Positions 1 to 15,300 are shown, numbered from the stretch's first letter. The stretch is DNA of 64,000 bases from Panax quinquefolius (GCA_020205615.1 CM035171.1:122764893-122828892); one strand, 5' to 3'. Numbers and translations: made by a program. Notes: generated from the letters alone by a model not told the origin.

Positions 1-397
1 CAGTTTATTTCAAAATTTATTGGAAGTACTTAACTCTTTAGGCAAATTTACAACACTATTTGAGAGAAAAATTGGTGAAAAAAGTGAATAGACAGTTATT
101 GGAGTCAGCTGAACAATAAACAGAGTTTCAAAACCATTCATTTATTCTGCTTTTCTTTCTTGGGTGGTGCTGCTGGCTCGTGGAAAGAAGAGGTGGATAG
201 AGTCTTCCAGTGGATACAAGAAAACTTTGAGTAGCTAAAATCAAAGTCGGGAATCATGTCTACATCCAAAATGTAGTGCCCCAGTCCCACATCAAAACAT
301 GTAAGATGCACTCGACAGTACAAAGATAATGGAAGTCACGAATATAATAAAAAGACAGTTTCAGACTCAAAGAATAAATCTCGATAGATTGAATTAC
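1..397 (-). other. Left edge: presumed VPS13 intron, no exon recognised
   Basis: The donor at 396-397 opens an intron, and I found no continuation of VPS13 in the last 397 bases. A 61-codon minus-strand reading frame (138-323) ends in a Lys-rich tail and a stop. It resembles no part of VPS13 that I know and does not join exon 35 in frame at the nearest AG. It may be intronic chance or the end of a truncated transcript. Confidence 0.5.
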
Positions 398-3300
398 CTG
401 TGCCTCAAAACTGAAACTTTGCATCTTACTCGAGCCATTTTCAATATTTTCAGAAGTACTTGAGGTAGAAGATAATTCTTCCATGTTCTCTGGACTCCTT
501 TTTTCAGTGTCGGAAGAATTATTGTCCAGATACGAAATTTCGACACCATCTTCAGTAGTGACAGAATAGCTACTATCATTACTTAGATACGTATACTTCC
601 TCAAAAAGAAACCATTCTGAGAAATGCACCCAAGGATTAATTTAGAAATAGGAAACCAACTAATCAAAGCAAATGCTAGCACAATTATATTTCAAAAATT
701 CTGCAACATGCAATAAAGGTTTTCTCCCTCTTGTCATCCACTTTGGCGGTTGCACAAAAACAAATGCCCAAAAGCCAATATAGAGAATTGCTCATATGCC
801 CATATCTTACTAGCAAACAAAATTACTTCAATTGTTTTCTCAATATCTACTTTAAACAGTGTTTAGTAACATTAAAAACTTTTTGGGTACAACTCTTCAA
901 CCACACTTTTTGGAGAAGCATAAATCTGTTGCTCTTTGAATTGCTTCTCCATTTAAAATCAAGAAATAACACACGTCAATCAACCCCAAAATATCGTAGA
1001 AACAAGTTTTCAAATTTTTTAACAAGACACAAATTGACTCCTTACTTACAACACTTTCTGTAGCTCTGTTAGTAATATAGCATCACTAAAAGTGCAGAAT
1101 CCAAACTTGAACACTGACCAACCCTAATAAGCACCAAGCATATAGTTAGTTTGAGAGTGGTACATAATTGCATTGTTAAGTTCAGAGCCAATAGGAGAAA
1201 ATGGCTTCAAGCAAACAGCCCTCGGCCTAAATCTATACAGAACTTAATTAAGATGTCTCAGAGGCCTAATAGTACTATACAACCGAGTATATTCATAAGA
1301 ATTAAGATAACGAGCCAACTGAAACAGCCAAGTGGAATTAGTAGGTACCTCAATTTTAACATTTACAAATCTTAAACTCTTCCCACGTCCAACAATAATT
1401 ATAGGCTGAAATCCAGCTGAGTGGAGTTCCTTAGTTTCTTTTTCTTCAATCAAACAAATAGTCTTTCCACACCCATCGTAAGTATATTCATCAACCCCGA
1501 CAGAATCTGCAACAAGTCGAGCATTGGGCGAAAGATGCACTACATCTTCTCTCTGTTTGTAAAGCGGATCCAGCAGTATTATACTGTTGTTTTTACCAAT
1601 TGGATCATTCTTAGGATCCATCAATTCCTCCCTGCCAGTTATTGTTCCCAAAGCAGGTACTAAAAACTCACCAACAGCAATTAGGAAATCGGGAACAACA
1701 AGGACTCGAGGCTGCTGAACACGAATTACAAATAATTGGGATGATATTCGCCATCTATAATCCATCACGAACATGGTTGAATTCGGTATGTTCAAGCAGC
1801 CCACACTTTTTGAGTCTACTCTTTTGAATCCAGCTTCATTTAATGAAAATGGTAAACTTCCGGTTGAAACCTGTTTAGGAACATCCGCACACGAACCAAG
1901 CATCAAACGCATTTCAGGTTTTGTATCAGGACGTATGTCCAAAATAGAGAATCTGGGAATGGTTACATAGAGATCGGCTTCGGATAATGAAGTCATCCGG
2001 TATGAAACCCAAAGTCCTTCTAGCTGCAATGACAAGAAAGAAAGAATTCAGATTAAACCACATTTTGGTATATTATTAAACAAGAGTCTACAATTTAGAA
2101 AAAGTTGAGCAGTGTGGGGGATAAAGAGTTGATCTGATTCCCTTAAAGGGACCAGATTTCAGTTTAAAGAGTACTCACAATAATATGAGCCAAAGGTGAC
2201 TCCTCCTGGATGCCATTACACAATTCCAGCAATGCATAGTTTACTTCCACAGCCATTATGGTAACTGTACGTGCCAGAATACTTTGACTATTTAAATTGA
2301 CCTTATCCGCCAGCAATCGTATAGTCTCTTTTGAGCCAGACTTGCCGCCACGGAAACTAGGAGGGAGTTTTGGTGATTCACTCAAGTTCATGGAGAAACA
2401 GTCCGGGATGACACTATATTCTTTATCAGACATTACAGCGTGCAACAAACCCACCTGTTCAGAAGATTTATATATTGAGCAATGTACGGATTAGTGACTA
2501 CTGAGACAATAGTAACAATAAAAAACTGAAAATTGATTGTCATGTTGCTTAATTTACACAATAAAAACTGAAAATCAAATGTCATGCAGCTTAATTTCCA
2601 CGCTCTGACAAAATGATGCATCTGCAGATAACTTAGAGAGAGAGAAGGAAAAACTGAAAATTTGTTGGTGTTTAAGTTACTCGCGCTGACAATGCATCTG
2701 AAGATACAGTAATCAAGAAGAAGAAGAAGGAACAAACAATAGCTTAAAAATATCATCCTGAAATAATATCTCAAACGCAAAAAGGGAATGTTTTCTTTAC
2801 TGCAGCCAAAGTTCTAAGTCCATGTAACAAATCCTCAATTGAAAGGAAAACACTGATCCGAGAACTAACATGTCTAAGCTGTGATGCTCACTTACCAACA
2901 TGTGAGAGGTAAAATAAAAAATTATCCACAACAAGAAACTATTTAAAACTGATATGAAACAATGTATTTTAGCACGTCAACTACATACTTTAATATAAAA
3001 GTTCTTCACCATATACAAAAGATGCTTCGACTATATCAGTAAATCAAAAACATAAAAAATTAGTCACGCAAAGAAAATCCAGCACAAACCTTTACTTCCA
3101 AAGAAAAATTTGGAACTTTCTGGAAAATATCTCTTAGACTACGCCTCACATAAACATGAATATCTTGGCCTTCTCGTATCATAGGTTTACCTAGATAACC
3201 ATTGATTCCTACAGCCATATTGATTCCTAATATCTGCAAATTGAAGCCAGAGTCAAGTAATTTCACCTACTAAAGCTTCATGTTTGAGACTACAGAGTTT

Positions 3301-6300
3301 TACCTCCGCATCAAGGATGTCAAGATGGACAGCTGAAGGGTCTTTATCAGGGCATCCATGCCAGCTAAATTCATTTGTCACCCTCAAATGACCCAGATCA
3401 AGCTGTATGAAACTGCATCAATGATAGATAAAAACTTTATAAGCATTGGGGAAAATTAAGTACCATAAATTCCAATGGTTCAGGTCATAATGAAATCTGG
3501 ATGTTCAATACTTCAATATCTAGTATTTAGAGAGTATAAAAGCAAAAGATACATGCAGCACATTAGATAAAAATATAATCAAGTAGGAAATTTGGTGTCA
3601 TGGCTGAAAGTGAAAATTGGTGCACTAGTGTATAAACATGACAAATCACAAAAGAGAGGCAAGAAAAGTCATTTGACAAAAATGTACAAAACAACTTAAA
3701 AGTTTTAAATTGAAGAAATCAATACAAATGTGAAAAGTAAAAAATAAAATAGAGAGAAAATGACCAAGGGGCTTCGATGAAGTTTCCTACTATCACTATA
3801 GGATCACTTTTATTCCTGTCAGTAAAAAGATGCTCAATATGTTGGTTGAAGATGTAATATAAGAGATAGAAAGAAGATATATTTGTCATACCAGACAGAG
3901 GAGAAAAATTAACAAGTTGGTTCGGGGAACCAATACTTTTTAAAGCTCATATATTTAGTATTAAATCAACCTTTGGGAAATTATAAACTAGTGTTTGTAT
4001 GTGGAATTGTGGATTGCCTAACACACCAGCGAAAGTATAATTACAAATAAACGTGTGGAGCACACTATCACTCAAGATGTCCTCTCATAACACTTTAGCA
4101 GCTTGATACCCTAGATCTGTTACATTATTGAGAAATATAGCTTACGAAAAGAATAGGTCGACCTTGTCATAATTAATATTCTAAGACCAAATAATCTCTA
4201 AAATCATTAATATTGCCAAGGAATTCGTTTCTTTCAATTGTGCCATTTTGTATACTCTGCAAGTAGTGGGATGGCAAATAATAAATTCTAATACTTCATA
4301 ACTAATAATTTTTTAACAAAAATCAAGTTGTAGTACTAATTATAAGAATAAAATTTAACATATATGCATACATATAATTTATACTACACATGTACTAACT
4401 AAAATTTACATGAGTTTGGCTACCTAAGAGCACAACTTGTACATTTTTAACTTGGGATTGGCTATACTTGAGCACATCAAGTATTTATTTGTCTATTTCA
4501 TTCTTTATCAAGAACATCACCCAAGTAGAGGTAAAGGCCTCTTTTCATGTAACTGTTTTCTTCATTCAAAATCTTCTTTATTATCAAAAAAGAAAAGGTT
4601 TGTCAGTGAGATGAAGGTGAAGATTCATAAGTGAATAAGGTTCCTATGAAGGTGAAGATTCCTATGTGTAAAAGCCCGCTTTAGTTCAACAATGAAATTA
4701 TTAACACACCTCTGAATTATAAGCTTAATTTTTGTCTACTCTACTTCTTGTAGATGTAAGAGAGTGGTCTAAAAAGTGTAGAAAATATTCTCAATACTAG
4801 TAAGAATTGTTGGAGACAATAAATGTTATGTGGGCTAACGATTTTCTCTCCCTCGCTTTAATATTAGTGTTAAGAATTTTCTCTATTTATATATCTATAC
4901 ATAAACATATATACAATACATTACAAAGGCCATAGAGGGAGTGAGAGATAGAGAGTGGTACTTTTCTCTCTATATATTCCAAACTCTATTGATGTTCTCT
5001 TCTTGGTCAACATCTGAGCTCTAATCCCGCACTTTGGAGAAGACAGGCATGGGCTGAAGCATCTTACTTTTTTATTGTTTTCCTTTTTAACTCCTCTAAA
5101 TCAAAAAGTAAGTTTAAAGGGTAAAATGGCCATTAAACACCTTTTGTTTTCAATTTTATCAAACTAGGTGGTTAAGTGAAGATTTTCTAGCCATAGGTGG
5201 GGAAATACAGATTGGCATAAACTAAAGGTAGGAAATTGCATTTTAGCATAAAAATATTTAAGTTTATTTAAAAATTTATACATTTCATCCTAATTTTTTC
5301 TTTAATTTATAATATATCACATTTGTTAAACCGCGATTCTAATCTAGACCACTTCATTACATTTTTCAAGTGCTAAATGAACTTCACCAAAATAATAAAT
5401 TTGAAATTTAATTAAAGAATTATCTAAGAAATGAAAACTAACATAAATCTAAAATAATGACTAATAATGGTATTTAATGATGGTATTAAAGCCCTACAAT
5501 GCTTGAAATGAATTTGTTATGCCTCATAAGATTTTGTTTTGGCAAGTTTTCAAGTACCACTTAGAATATTTAATTCAAATACATATTTTACATAATATAT
5601 AGAAATATGTAATAAATAAATAAAATGGTTTAGGAAAACGCCTAGGAGCACCCTCTGCTGCCTACCGATTTTTATGACACTGGTCATTATGTGGAAGAAT
5701 TGGTCAACCTAAAAATCCGAATAGTTGACAGGTGAAGTGGTGTTTTAATGTTTAGTTGTGACAAGTATGTTCTGTTAAGCAGGAAATTCGAACAAATGTT
5801 TCTAGCAACAGCAAAACATCAACAATATTTTAGGAAAAAAATAAAATCACTAGAAGCATAGATAGCTAGAAGGCGCAAAAAATATAGGATGCTAATTCGA
5901 AATTGATGCGCAAATAATATATAGAAATCTAAACATCTCTACTGCATTAATAAAGTCCTCATAAAGTTTATATAGAAACTAAGCATCTCTGCTGCATTAA
6001 TAAACGTGTTGATCACTTCTCACCACAAATGTCATGCCATCAATTTCTAAAAATAAACAATTAAAATGAAACAAATGGAGAATAGTTTGAAGAACTACTA
6101 ACTCTTTGCTCATAGAATTCCTTGGTACAATAATTATTGGAGTGTCCAGTGAAAGGTCTAGTTTTAAAGCAGAGGCTCCATCTATCTCATACTTCTCAAT
6201 CAACCACTCAAACCCACCAACCTTATCCACATATTTAACTGCTTCTTCAGTATGTGGAGTCGCAAGTTCCATAAAGTATGTAGTTATCTGCAAAACCATG

Positions 6301-9300
6301 AAGGCTAATATGTCTACAGTTCAAAACTATACAAACAAATATTGAGCTTAAAATAGCGGCAACGCTTAACAGAAAGCTAAGTAATATAAATAAAAATATC
6401 AATCAGTTCACTAACATCAACAAACATAAACTACAGAAAACTTGACTAGACTCAAAATTGAATAATGAGCTAATGACTACAAATGACAAATACAAACTTA
6501 CCTCTTGGACAAACCTATAGAGGAAAACAATTCGAACAGCAGACAGACGGCCATTCAAGCTATAATCATACCCTTCATAATCATCATCCTCAGCACTATA
6601 AGAATTGAATGTAAACTGAGAGAGAGAGAGAAAGAGAGAGGGAGTGAATAAGCCAGTGAGAGAGAGAGCATCTTAGTACAAGGTCATAGAACAGTTAACA
6701 AGTGAACCAAAGTATGCAATCTGATAACTTTAATTGACGGAAATGTAACATACCTGGATGAGGGATTCAGCCCCTTGATTGCGTATATCACAAAGCCAAC
6801 CCCAATGGTGCTCACTGCCCAATGAAAGATCGCACAACCTGAAGTTTCCTAATGTGCCTTCAATTGATATGGAACTGGGGTGAACCTTCAAAAAAGGGGA
6901 GCAAGAATTGATAAAAACTCCAAATTCACACGACGAAACAGTAACTAAAAAGATGAAATATCACAAATATAAGAAAACCTTGTTAACTGGAGAAAGCAAA
7001 TAGATCCTTTTTCTTTTTACCTTAAGATCTAAAATGAAACTTTCTTGCACAAACATAGCCAGCTGAGAGCCATCCTCCTTGTTGAGAAACACAGTAACAC
7101 TGTCGACATTCATCTTCAAATAAAAAACAGCACGACCTTTCCCATATCCCAGCAGCCCATTAACAAATGTGTTCCCTTGTTCTTCTATCTTGTTTTTGTT
7201 CTTTGACAATTCTTCATTCAAAGTCTTCTCTGCATCTGGTACACTTACCCCAGCATTTGCAGAACTCAGATCGAAGCCAAAACCAATTAAAGCAACAAGC
7301 GTAGGTCTGTTGAAAAAGAACTCCAGTTTGGACATGCGGATACTCATCTGAAGAACACCAACCAACGTACACATAATTAGATTATTTTTTTGGCCTTTCA
7401 AGTCTTTTATGAACTTAATAAAGTTAATTTCAGTACCTGTGAGTCAATACCATCATAGTCAGGTGAAGTAGAACTCCTGGTTGAGAATGAAAGTGAAACA
7501 AAATTTGAGTCATCAACGTCTTGGGCCTCATAGAATACATCAGTTGAATTACTTCTTCCTTTTCCATGATCCTTCTCAGTAATTAAAGCAACAGTGGAAT
7601 CAGGAAAAGATAAGAAATCAGGCAAGGCATCCTTGAAAATATCATCATCCTCAGTTGATGATGGCTCCTTCTCATGAGGATCTAAGATACTATGGGAGGC
7701 ATATGAATCGTCATTCTTCTGTACAGAGCAAGCTAAATACTGTGGAGACGAAGAATTTGAAGAGCCTTGAAGTTCATCTTTGATTTTCAAAGAATGCAGC
7801 TTCATCTTGACAGTTAAATCACCTTCGCAACGAACAACATGCACCTGCAATTAAACATAAAACACTTCAATTTTAATCATAAAAACAACGAATATTTACA
7901 ATTCAATCCGCTGAATTCCCTTGAGATACAAAAATCCCAAGAAAAAAAAAAGGAAATATCAAGTTCTAACAGTAAACTTAAGAGGCTGAAGTTTGAAAGC
8001 CACAGAATATACTTAGAAACCATAGATAACCGCCAATTGGCATTTCAAACTAATCCCACAGTTTAAGGTTATAATCACGAAACTTCAGCCAGAAAAGTTA
8101 CTAAATTGTTGGGATAATTACATAAAGAACAAAAGTCTTCAAAAGAAATAATCCCAGAAGCTATCATCTGAGCAAAAAGTCTAATTTTTAATTTCCAAAC
8201 AGAATTTTAAGAGTTCAACCAGAGGGAGTAAAAGGAATATTACGAGATCAACCAACCACACATACCTTTCCTCCACCAGCAAGAATCTCCAGAATTAATG
8301 TCTCTTCAAGCTCTTTGTGCACCTCATCTGCAGCCTGATATGAGATAAAAGGAAGAGATAAGGAATAGTAGGGGAAGAAGAGACAAATTATTTATTATAT
8401 TGCGTACATGCAAGTTGCAACTGGATATAAATGAGAACAATAAAGTTCAACATTTAAAAACATATTAGTCTTAAAACCACTTATGAAACAAAAAATGCTC
8501 TAGAAGAAAATGTAACAGCTAACCTTTCCATATATTGATAACTTTGTTTCTACTAATGTCCCATTAACAACAAGGTCAGCTGTTGTCAAGTTAGCTGGCC
8601 GAGGTCCCGCAAAGACTGTCACATCATCGTGTTGTCCAAGTACGTCAACAGAAGGAGGGGCCTATATCAAGCACATATTTAACATGTCGTTTCATACTTG
8701 ATATATATCGGGTGACGAAAAAACAAGCACAAATAAGTAAAAAGATCATAGCATCGTACAGAAGCTCGATACGTGGCCTGTATAAGTCCCCTCAACCAAG
8801 TAGCCTTCTCCTCCTCATCCCCAAATTTTATTATCAGCGTACTGAAAGATTCCAGAGCCTTCACAAAAAATAAAAACAACAATTATAATTCGAACAAATA
8901 TTAATTGAGAAGTGTCTTCAATAAGCATAGAAAGACATCAGCATAGCCATAGCACATCAAAACGTACATTCATAACTATAAAAAAAAAGTCCCCAAAAGA
9001 AGGCACTTCCAAAGTATCACAAATTTTATTTCTTAAAAAATGCAAAATGTATAAAGTAACAGAAGCCATCAACTTCTCATCGCAATTTCAAGAACAAATA
9101 AATATTAATAAAGCATCAATATATTCATATTTTCCTTTCACAACTTTTTTCCTAGTTTTATGGTTTTATCTCTATCAAATGATTGTACCTTTCTCTCATT
9201 AAACGGTGCATGAACAAAGTGATAGGACGGAGTAAGAAAAAATTAAAGCTTGATCTTATTAGCAAGTACAGTATTGCAGAATTCTTGCATACTAAATGGG

Positions 9301-12300
9301 AATGACATAGCATGATAACAATTTACAGTTTAAATTCTTTCTATAAGGAGATTAATTAAATAAAGCATTATTAATTTACACGAGGATACATAATACGACA
9401 TGAAATGTCTGACCTAATTGGCTTCCTATGAATAATCACCCTTTTTACAATATAAAAGAAACAAAGTTAAGCACCCAAAGAAAATAAAGAACAATAAGAT
9501 TCAAAGGGGCAATTGGGTGAAGTTAGAATGACCAACCTTTTGGGTATCCATTCCTCTGGCACTAACAGCGATACAAGATGGTGAACCTCCAACATTGGTT
9601 GGAGGTACTTCAAATACTTGTTTACCAGCCATGCTGCAGAAATTTCAACATCAAAATACAAATTGAAGATTCCCAGAGAACATTCAGTTTCAGACATACA
9701 CTAAAGAGAGAGGAACCAAAAAGTTATGCCTTGCTGAAAAATTAGCAAGAATGGAATCAAAACGCAAGGAAGAAACAACATTTACCTCGAACACCTGTGA
9801 TAACTCTGGGACATTTCAGACTCCAATACATAAAGATAAAATTCAGACAGCACAAGAAAACAAGGCTGCCATGCAGGAACAGAATAGCCAATTCCCTAAG
9901 TACAACAAAATATATATTTATTTTTAATAGGATGTTCAGGAAGACGAAGGCATTTAACATAGGAGCTGATTTTGGCAGCATAAATCATCTTTAGATGCAC
10001 CTTCCAAACAAGGATTTGAGCCTCGGATGCAAGATCTGGGGGATTCCAGGGTGCAAGTTCAGCTTGGAAATTTTCACCTACAGGTTGAGTGCCATTTTGC
10101 ATTGTACCATAGAGTATATTTAACAATTCCATAAGACGGGAATATCTGACTGGTGAAAAGTGAATGCCAAGGGTAGGAACTTGAACGGATATGCGCGTTG
10201 ATGGGTGACTTGGATGAGGCACTTTAATCTTCAAAGACAAACATAAAGCAAAGCTCATGATAAAAATGTTGAAGTCAGCACTACAGCCAGAAAAAGCTTT
10301 CTACGTTATCCAATTAAATAATAAGCAGTTCAAGTAAGAAATTATACCTGATCAACAATTACAGCCATTCCACACCTATCAACGAGAGAATAAAAGTTAT
10401 AAGCATCTCCAAGATCAGGAGATGGAGAGGGTAGACTATCAAAACTAGAAGATGCCAGCGTACAGGTCTGACTTTCAGAACTACAATCCATAAAAAAGGC
10501 AGCTATATCCCTTCCAGATATATAAAAACGAGAATATAGACTGAGCCCCTGATCACTAGGCTGAGCCTCCTGAAATAAAACAAAAATATTTGAGTGAAGC
10601 CAATGCAGTAGCAAAGAATTTCGAAAAATAAAGTGAAGCATACCTTAGTGTGCAATGTAAAATGACCAAAATCCAAAAGAAAATGACTATCATATGTGGA
10701 AGAGGAACAAGTTTTTATAGGAACTCTAACTTTCGGGGCATCAAGATCAATATCAAGAGCAAATCTGAAACAGAGAAATTATATAAACAAATATGTATCA
10801 GTATAAAAATATTAGACTTTCATAAAACAAACAATCAGGAGTAACAGAAGAACATTAAAGTAAGAAACTTACTCTAATGTCGTTGCTGAAACAAATAACA
10901 ATTACTACTAATTATTGATGCCCTTAACCAAAAGAAAATCATAACTTTTTTACGATGAAAGAAGATTATACTTTAGGAAGGAGATAGAGATGGGATACAA
11001 TGGTCAAGAAGTCCACCAAACAATCAAACATACAAACCAAAAACAAAAAATAATTTAAAAAGAAATCCATAGGCAGGCCCAATCCCTAATTCCCTATGAA
11101 TATCTGACTTCATTAATCATGGAAGGCCCCCATCGCCAATGCCCATATAGATGTCAAAAGGGACTTTCTTAGAACCATGCTGCATATATTGTATATATTG
11201 TAGCGAGGTATCAACCCATTTGTAGTGACTCATGTACAAGTTACAAATAAATACTAACCATGGTTCAAAGAAGCAGCCGCGTCACCAAAATATCGGCGTA
11301 TCAGTTTTGGTTCTTTAGTCACCGCTCCGATAAAGAGACCGTGAATCGTAATTTCAAGCATTGTCAAAGTAAAGGTCGTGCGTAGTCACAATTTCGCCGT
11401 AGCCAAAAGAAATAACAGCGTAAAGGGGAGAAATAACGGTGTAAGAGAAAAACAAAGGTAAAATAACCGGTGTAACAGAGGGACTAATAATAAAAGTAAT
11501 ACTATTCAAAGTTGGGACTCTTTTTGTGGGACAAAGGGTATAATATTAATAAATAAAATATGTATATTTACATACTGACTTGTTAAAAAATAATAAGAAC
11601 AATAAATATTAATAAATAGAGGAAGGGGGTTTTAGGTCATTTAGAACCCAACTCTCTTTGGCATCAGGTGATTAGAAGCAAGTATGGAATTCAGCAAAAT
11701 GGGATGCAAATCCTTTTCCTTCTTGTGTTACTTATTCTAGTCCTCGCTCCCAAGGTTACACTTCCTTTTATTTTCTTATTCGTTTCCAAATTGGTAATGG
11801 CATGAAAATTCGATTTTGGGAGGATATTTGATAGGTCATAAGAAATATTCCTCTTTCAATAGTTTTTCCTCATTTTTTTTACCTCTCGTCTGAGCATAAC
11901 TCTCCTATTCTAATTTCTATACTTGGGAGGGAGATTCAATTTCTTGGGATTTTCATTTTTTCCGTAATTTAAATGACAGGGAGACGAAGGAATTCTCTTT
12001 ATTTATTCAACTTCTTAATTCAGCTTCCTTTTCTCAGTCCTTGGATAAGCGTGTTTGGTGTTTTGATTCTTCGTCTAGTTGCCTCTTATATTTGAAAAGC
12101 AAGGCTCCCATAAAAATTAAGGCTTTTATGTAGTCCTTAACTCTTGGTCGGCTTAATACTAATGATATGTGTCAAAGGCGTAGGCCTTACAAATCTTTAT
12201 CCCCAGATATGTGTGTAATGTGTTTGAAGGATAGTGAGTCTCATTGTCATTTGTTTCTTCATTGTTCGTTGTATTGGTGGTTGTGGTGCTGTTTATTTAG

Positions 12301-15300
12301 TGTCATGGGGGAAAGTTGGATATTTCCCTCTTCGGTGGAAGATCTTTAACTATGCAAATTCAATAGTTTTGGTCATACATAGGAGGATCATTTGGAGATA
12401 TGCTTGTTTTGCTATTTTGTGGGGGATTTGGATTGAGGAATGCTAGAATTGTTTGCGATCAGAATACAAATATCGAGTTACTTTGGGATAAAATATCATT
12501 CTTTGCTTCTCACTGGGCTCATACAATAGGAATTTTTGGAGGAATTTCTTTATCCGAACTTGAAAAAGATTAGCGGGTTGTGCTTCATTAATATTAAGTT
12601 GTTCTCATTTTTGTTTTCTTTATTTTCTGTTGGGAGGTGCGTTGTAATTTTCTCTTCTAATCAATAAAGTATTCTTCTTTTATCAAAAAAAAAAATACAT
12701 ACTAACTTATCAAAAAATGATAATAGCTATTACTGACTAACAAGAAGAGGATGATAATGTAGAGTGATCAATTTATAACAATTTAACTTCTTTTATTGCC
12801 TTTATACACCTTTTTAGAGTGTCTAAAAATCCTATTGTTCAAATATTATTTGATATAACATTAGACAAGTATGAGAAAATGTTATGTATATTAGATGGTA
12901 TCTTTGTGTTATAGAAAATGATCAATCTTGTTGTTCTTATTATTTAGAATTTTTTTTAAATATTGGAAGCTCCTAACTAGCGAAAAGGTGTGTATTCAAA
13001 AATAAAAATCTTGGTCGCCGTCGTGACTTTGAACCATGATACAAATAGGGCACATAAGAGAACTGGAAGTTTTTGGAATCACGAAAAACAATATAGATAT
13101 ATTAAAATTGAAAGAACAGCACTTTGGGAAGAACAATTTGAAAAGAAAACCTGCTCTGTTCTTCTAAAACCATTTGAAATTGCTCTTGAGCTCTACGAGT
13201 CACCTTCTCAATCTTATTCTGCATTTTCCAATATATTTAAATTAGTAATTCTTCATAAGATAATCAATGTATATTTTATGCATTTCATGGCATTACCTGC
13301 AAAGCAGTGGCAGTTTCCGATGCAAGGGTAGGACTAACTGCTTTACTTCTCTTCAAGAATTCTAGAAAACGATCATAACTTTCCATGAAAACCTAGAAAA
13401 CAAGTTTAAAAGAAAAAAAAGCTTTTATTTTAAAATGTTGACTAATAATGAAGAAGTAAAAGGCAAAAACATCAACGACTAGGCCTAAAAATCAATGTAT
13501 ATAGCCAAAAGCAGTGAACATCAAAAAGTAACTCCAGGATAAGAATAAGCTCATAAAAAACAGCCCGCCTCACATACTATTTTCATTGAGATCATTTTTC
13601 TTTTTCATGCGAGAAAGGACAAAACCTGGGTACATAGAATGTATTAATATAATCACATAGCTATATCAAAATGATACCCATCTCCTCTAACACAAAAATG
13701 CCTACCTCTATATAAGAAACAGCCCAAGAAAAGTATATACAATTACTCTCCAAAAATCGATATCAGAAACAAAGGTCCCAGGAACACTTCCTCAAGCCAA
13801 AAGTTAAAGAGACAAAAAACTAAAATTAATCTAGAAGACAGGTCTCTCAATCTCCCTTCAACTTCAAAGAAATGATTGTTTCTCTCCCTCCTAATAATCA
13901 ACTGCAAACAATGTAGAATAAGATTTTATCTCCTCCATCCCTAACTGAACTCCTACACAAGCAAGGCAACTGTCTCACCATAAAGGCATAACCCATACGA
14001 TTCATGAAGAGAAAACATCAAACACCAGAAATCACTTGGCACCTTGCAATGAAAGAGTAGATGACTAAAGGGGTGTTTGATAAAAACTGAATGAATCTGA
14101 ATCTGAATCTGAATGAGTTGAATCTGAATCTGAATGAAAAAAGTTGTTTGATAATTAACATGTCTGAAATATCTGAATGACAAAATTTTATTATTTTACC
14201 CCTCTGAAAAAAATTCAAAGTTGTTGTAAATTTATTTAATATTACTTAATATAATAGTTAATATTTTTTTATAATTTTTTTACTTTATTCAGCTACTCAT
14301 TCGGCCATTTAGCCAAAAAAACCTGACTTAGCCATTCAGCTCAATCATCTGACTGATTTATCACGATTTTTTTCCAAAACAAACGCACTTAATGGCTGAC
14401 CAATTCAGCCAGATGTATTCAGTCCTAAACAAACAGCCCCTAACTATCACCTCAACTTTACACAAACAATTCCAGTTTACAATGAATCTCCCCAACTTTA
14501 ACCGAGGCTATCTTGATCAATATTGTTAGTTTAGAGAATGTCAAAAAGAGAATAAATAATAGTGAATCCGTTGCAACTTCTATTCAAATGAAGAATCTCG
14601 GGTAGTGGGTACTCTAACATATATAAACTAACCCCAAAAAAAATTTGTTTGGTTGATTAAACTGTCATCAGAACCTAAGACAGTTATAAAAGACCAAAAG
14701 TCAAACACTTAAACCAGCCAGCCATGTGCAACTGACCAGTCACCCTAACCTCACCGACAGTCAGTCACCCTCAACAACAGGCCTTTCGTCACAGCCCCAA
14801 AATCATCACACAGCAACCGGCAGGTTACCCTCTGCTAGACTAGACACCTTATAATAGAACTACACCCTAAGGTTTTTACAAGGAAAAAAGGCCGCCCATT
14901 GGAGAGCCCTATTTACTAGATACCCCTCCACATAAACTACAGCTGTAAACAAACCAGACTGTCAATGAGCCCGGCCCAACTCGGCTCGACTAAGTTTGAC
15001 TTAGATTTTGTTAAACGAGGTAAAGCTCAAATAAGCTCCTTTGCTGGTTTAGTTAAACAAGTCAAGCTCGAACAGTGTGGTGCCCGACTCGAGTAAGCCA
15101 GACTTGTTTAGCATTGAATTAATTATTATTCTTTAAGTTTTATAATAATAAAGTTAAATGAGTCAGGCTTAAGCTCAACTAAGTTGGATTCACTTAAACC
15201 CGGCTCAAGTTCGAGCTTGACTCGATAAATGATTCCCGTTCGTACACCAAATCCCAAGCTTGAATAAAGTCCAATTCAACATTGCTTGTTTAACTTTAAA

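Larger units (their letters stand above)
398..8661 (-). other. VPS13: VPS13 exons 24-35: central rod region
   Basis: These exons encode about residues 946-1,877. The early part of exon 26 (7437-7844) encodes a low-complexity acidic and serine-rich linker that includes [16 protein letters not shown]. The rest alternates hydrophobic and polar residues, as expected for the beta-sheet repeats lining the VPS13 groove. Exon 34 (1349-2023) is the largest, at 675 nt. Exon 35 (398-616) ends in phase 0 before a GTAATT donor, so at least one more exon should follow to the left. Confidence 0.85.

Noticed and set aside
138..323. Minus-strand 61-codon frame ending in a Lys-rich tail, as a possible last VPS13 exon
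   Set aside because: The nearest AG acceptor joins exon 35 out of frame (an immediate stop), and the peptide does not resemble VPS13.
8912..9202. 96-codon plus-strand frame in VPS13 intron 22
   Set aside because: Opposite to the gene, low complexity, and no domain or conservation clue.
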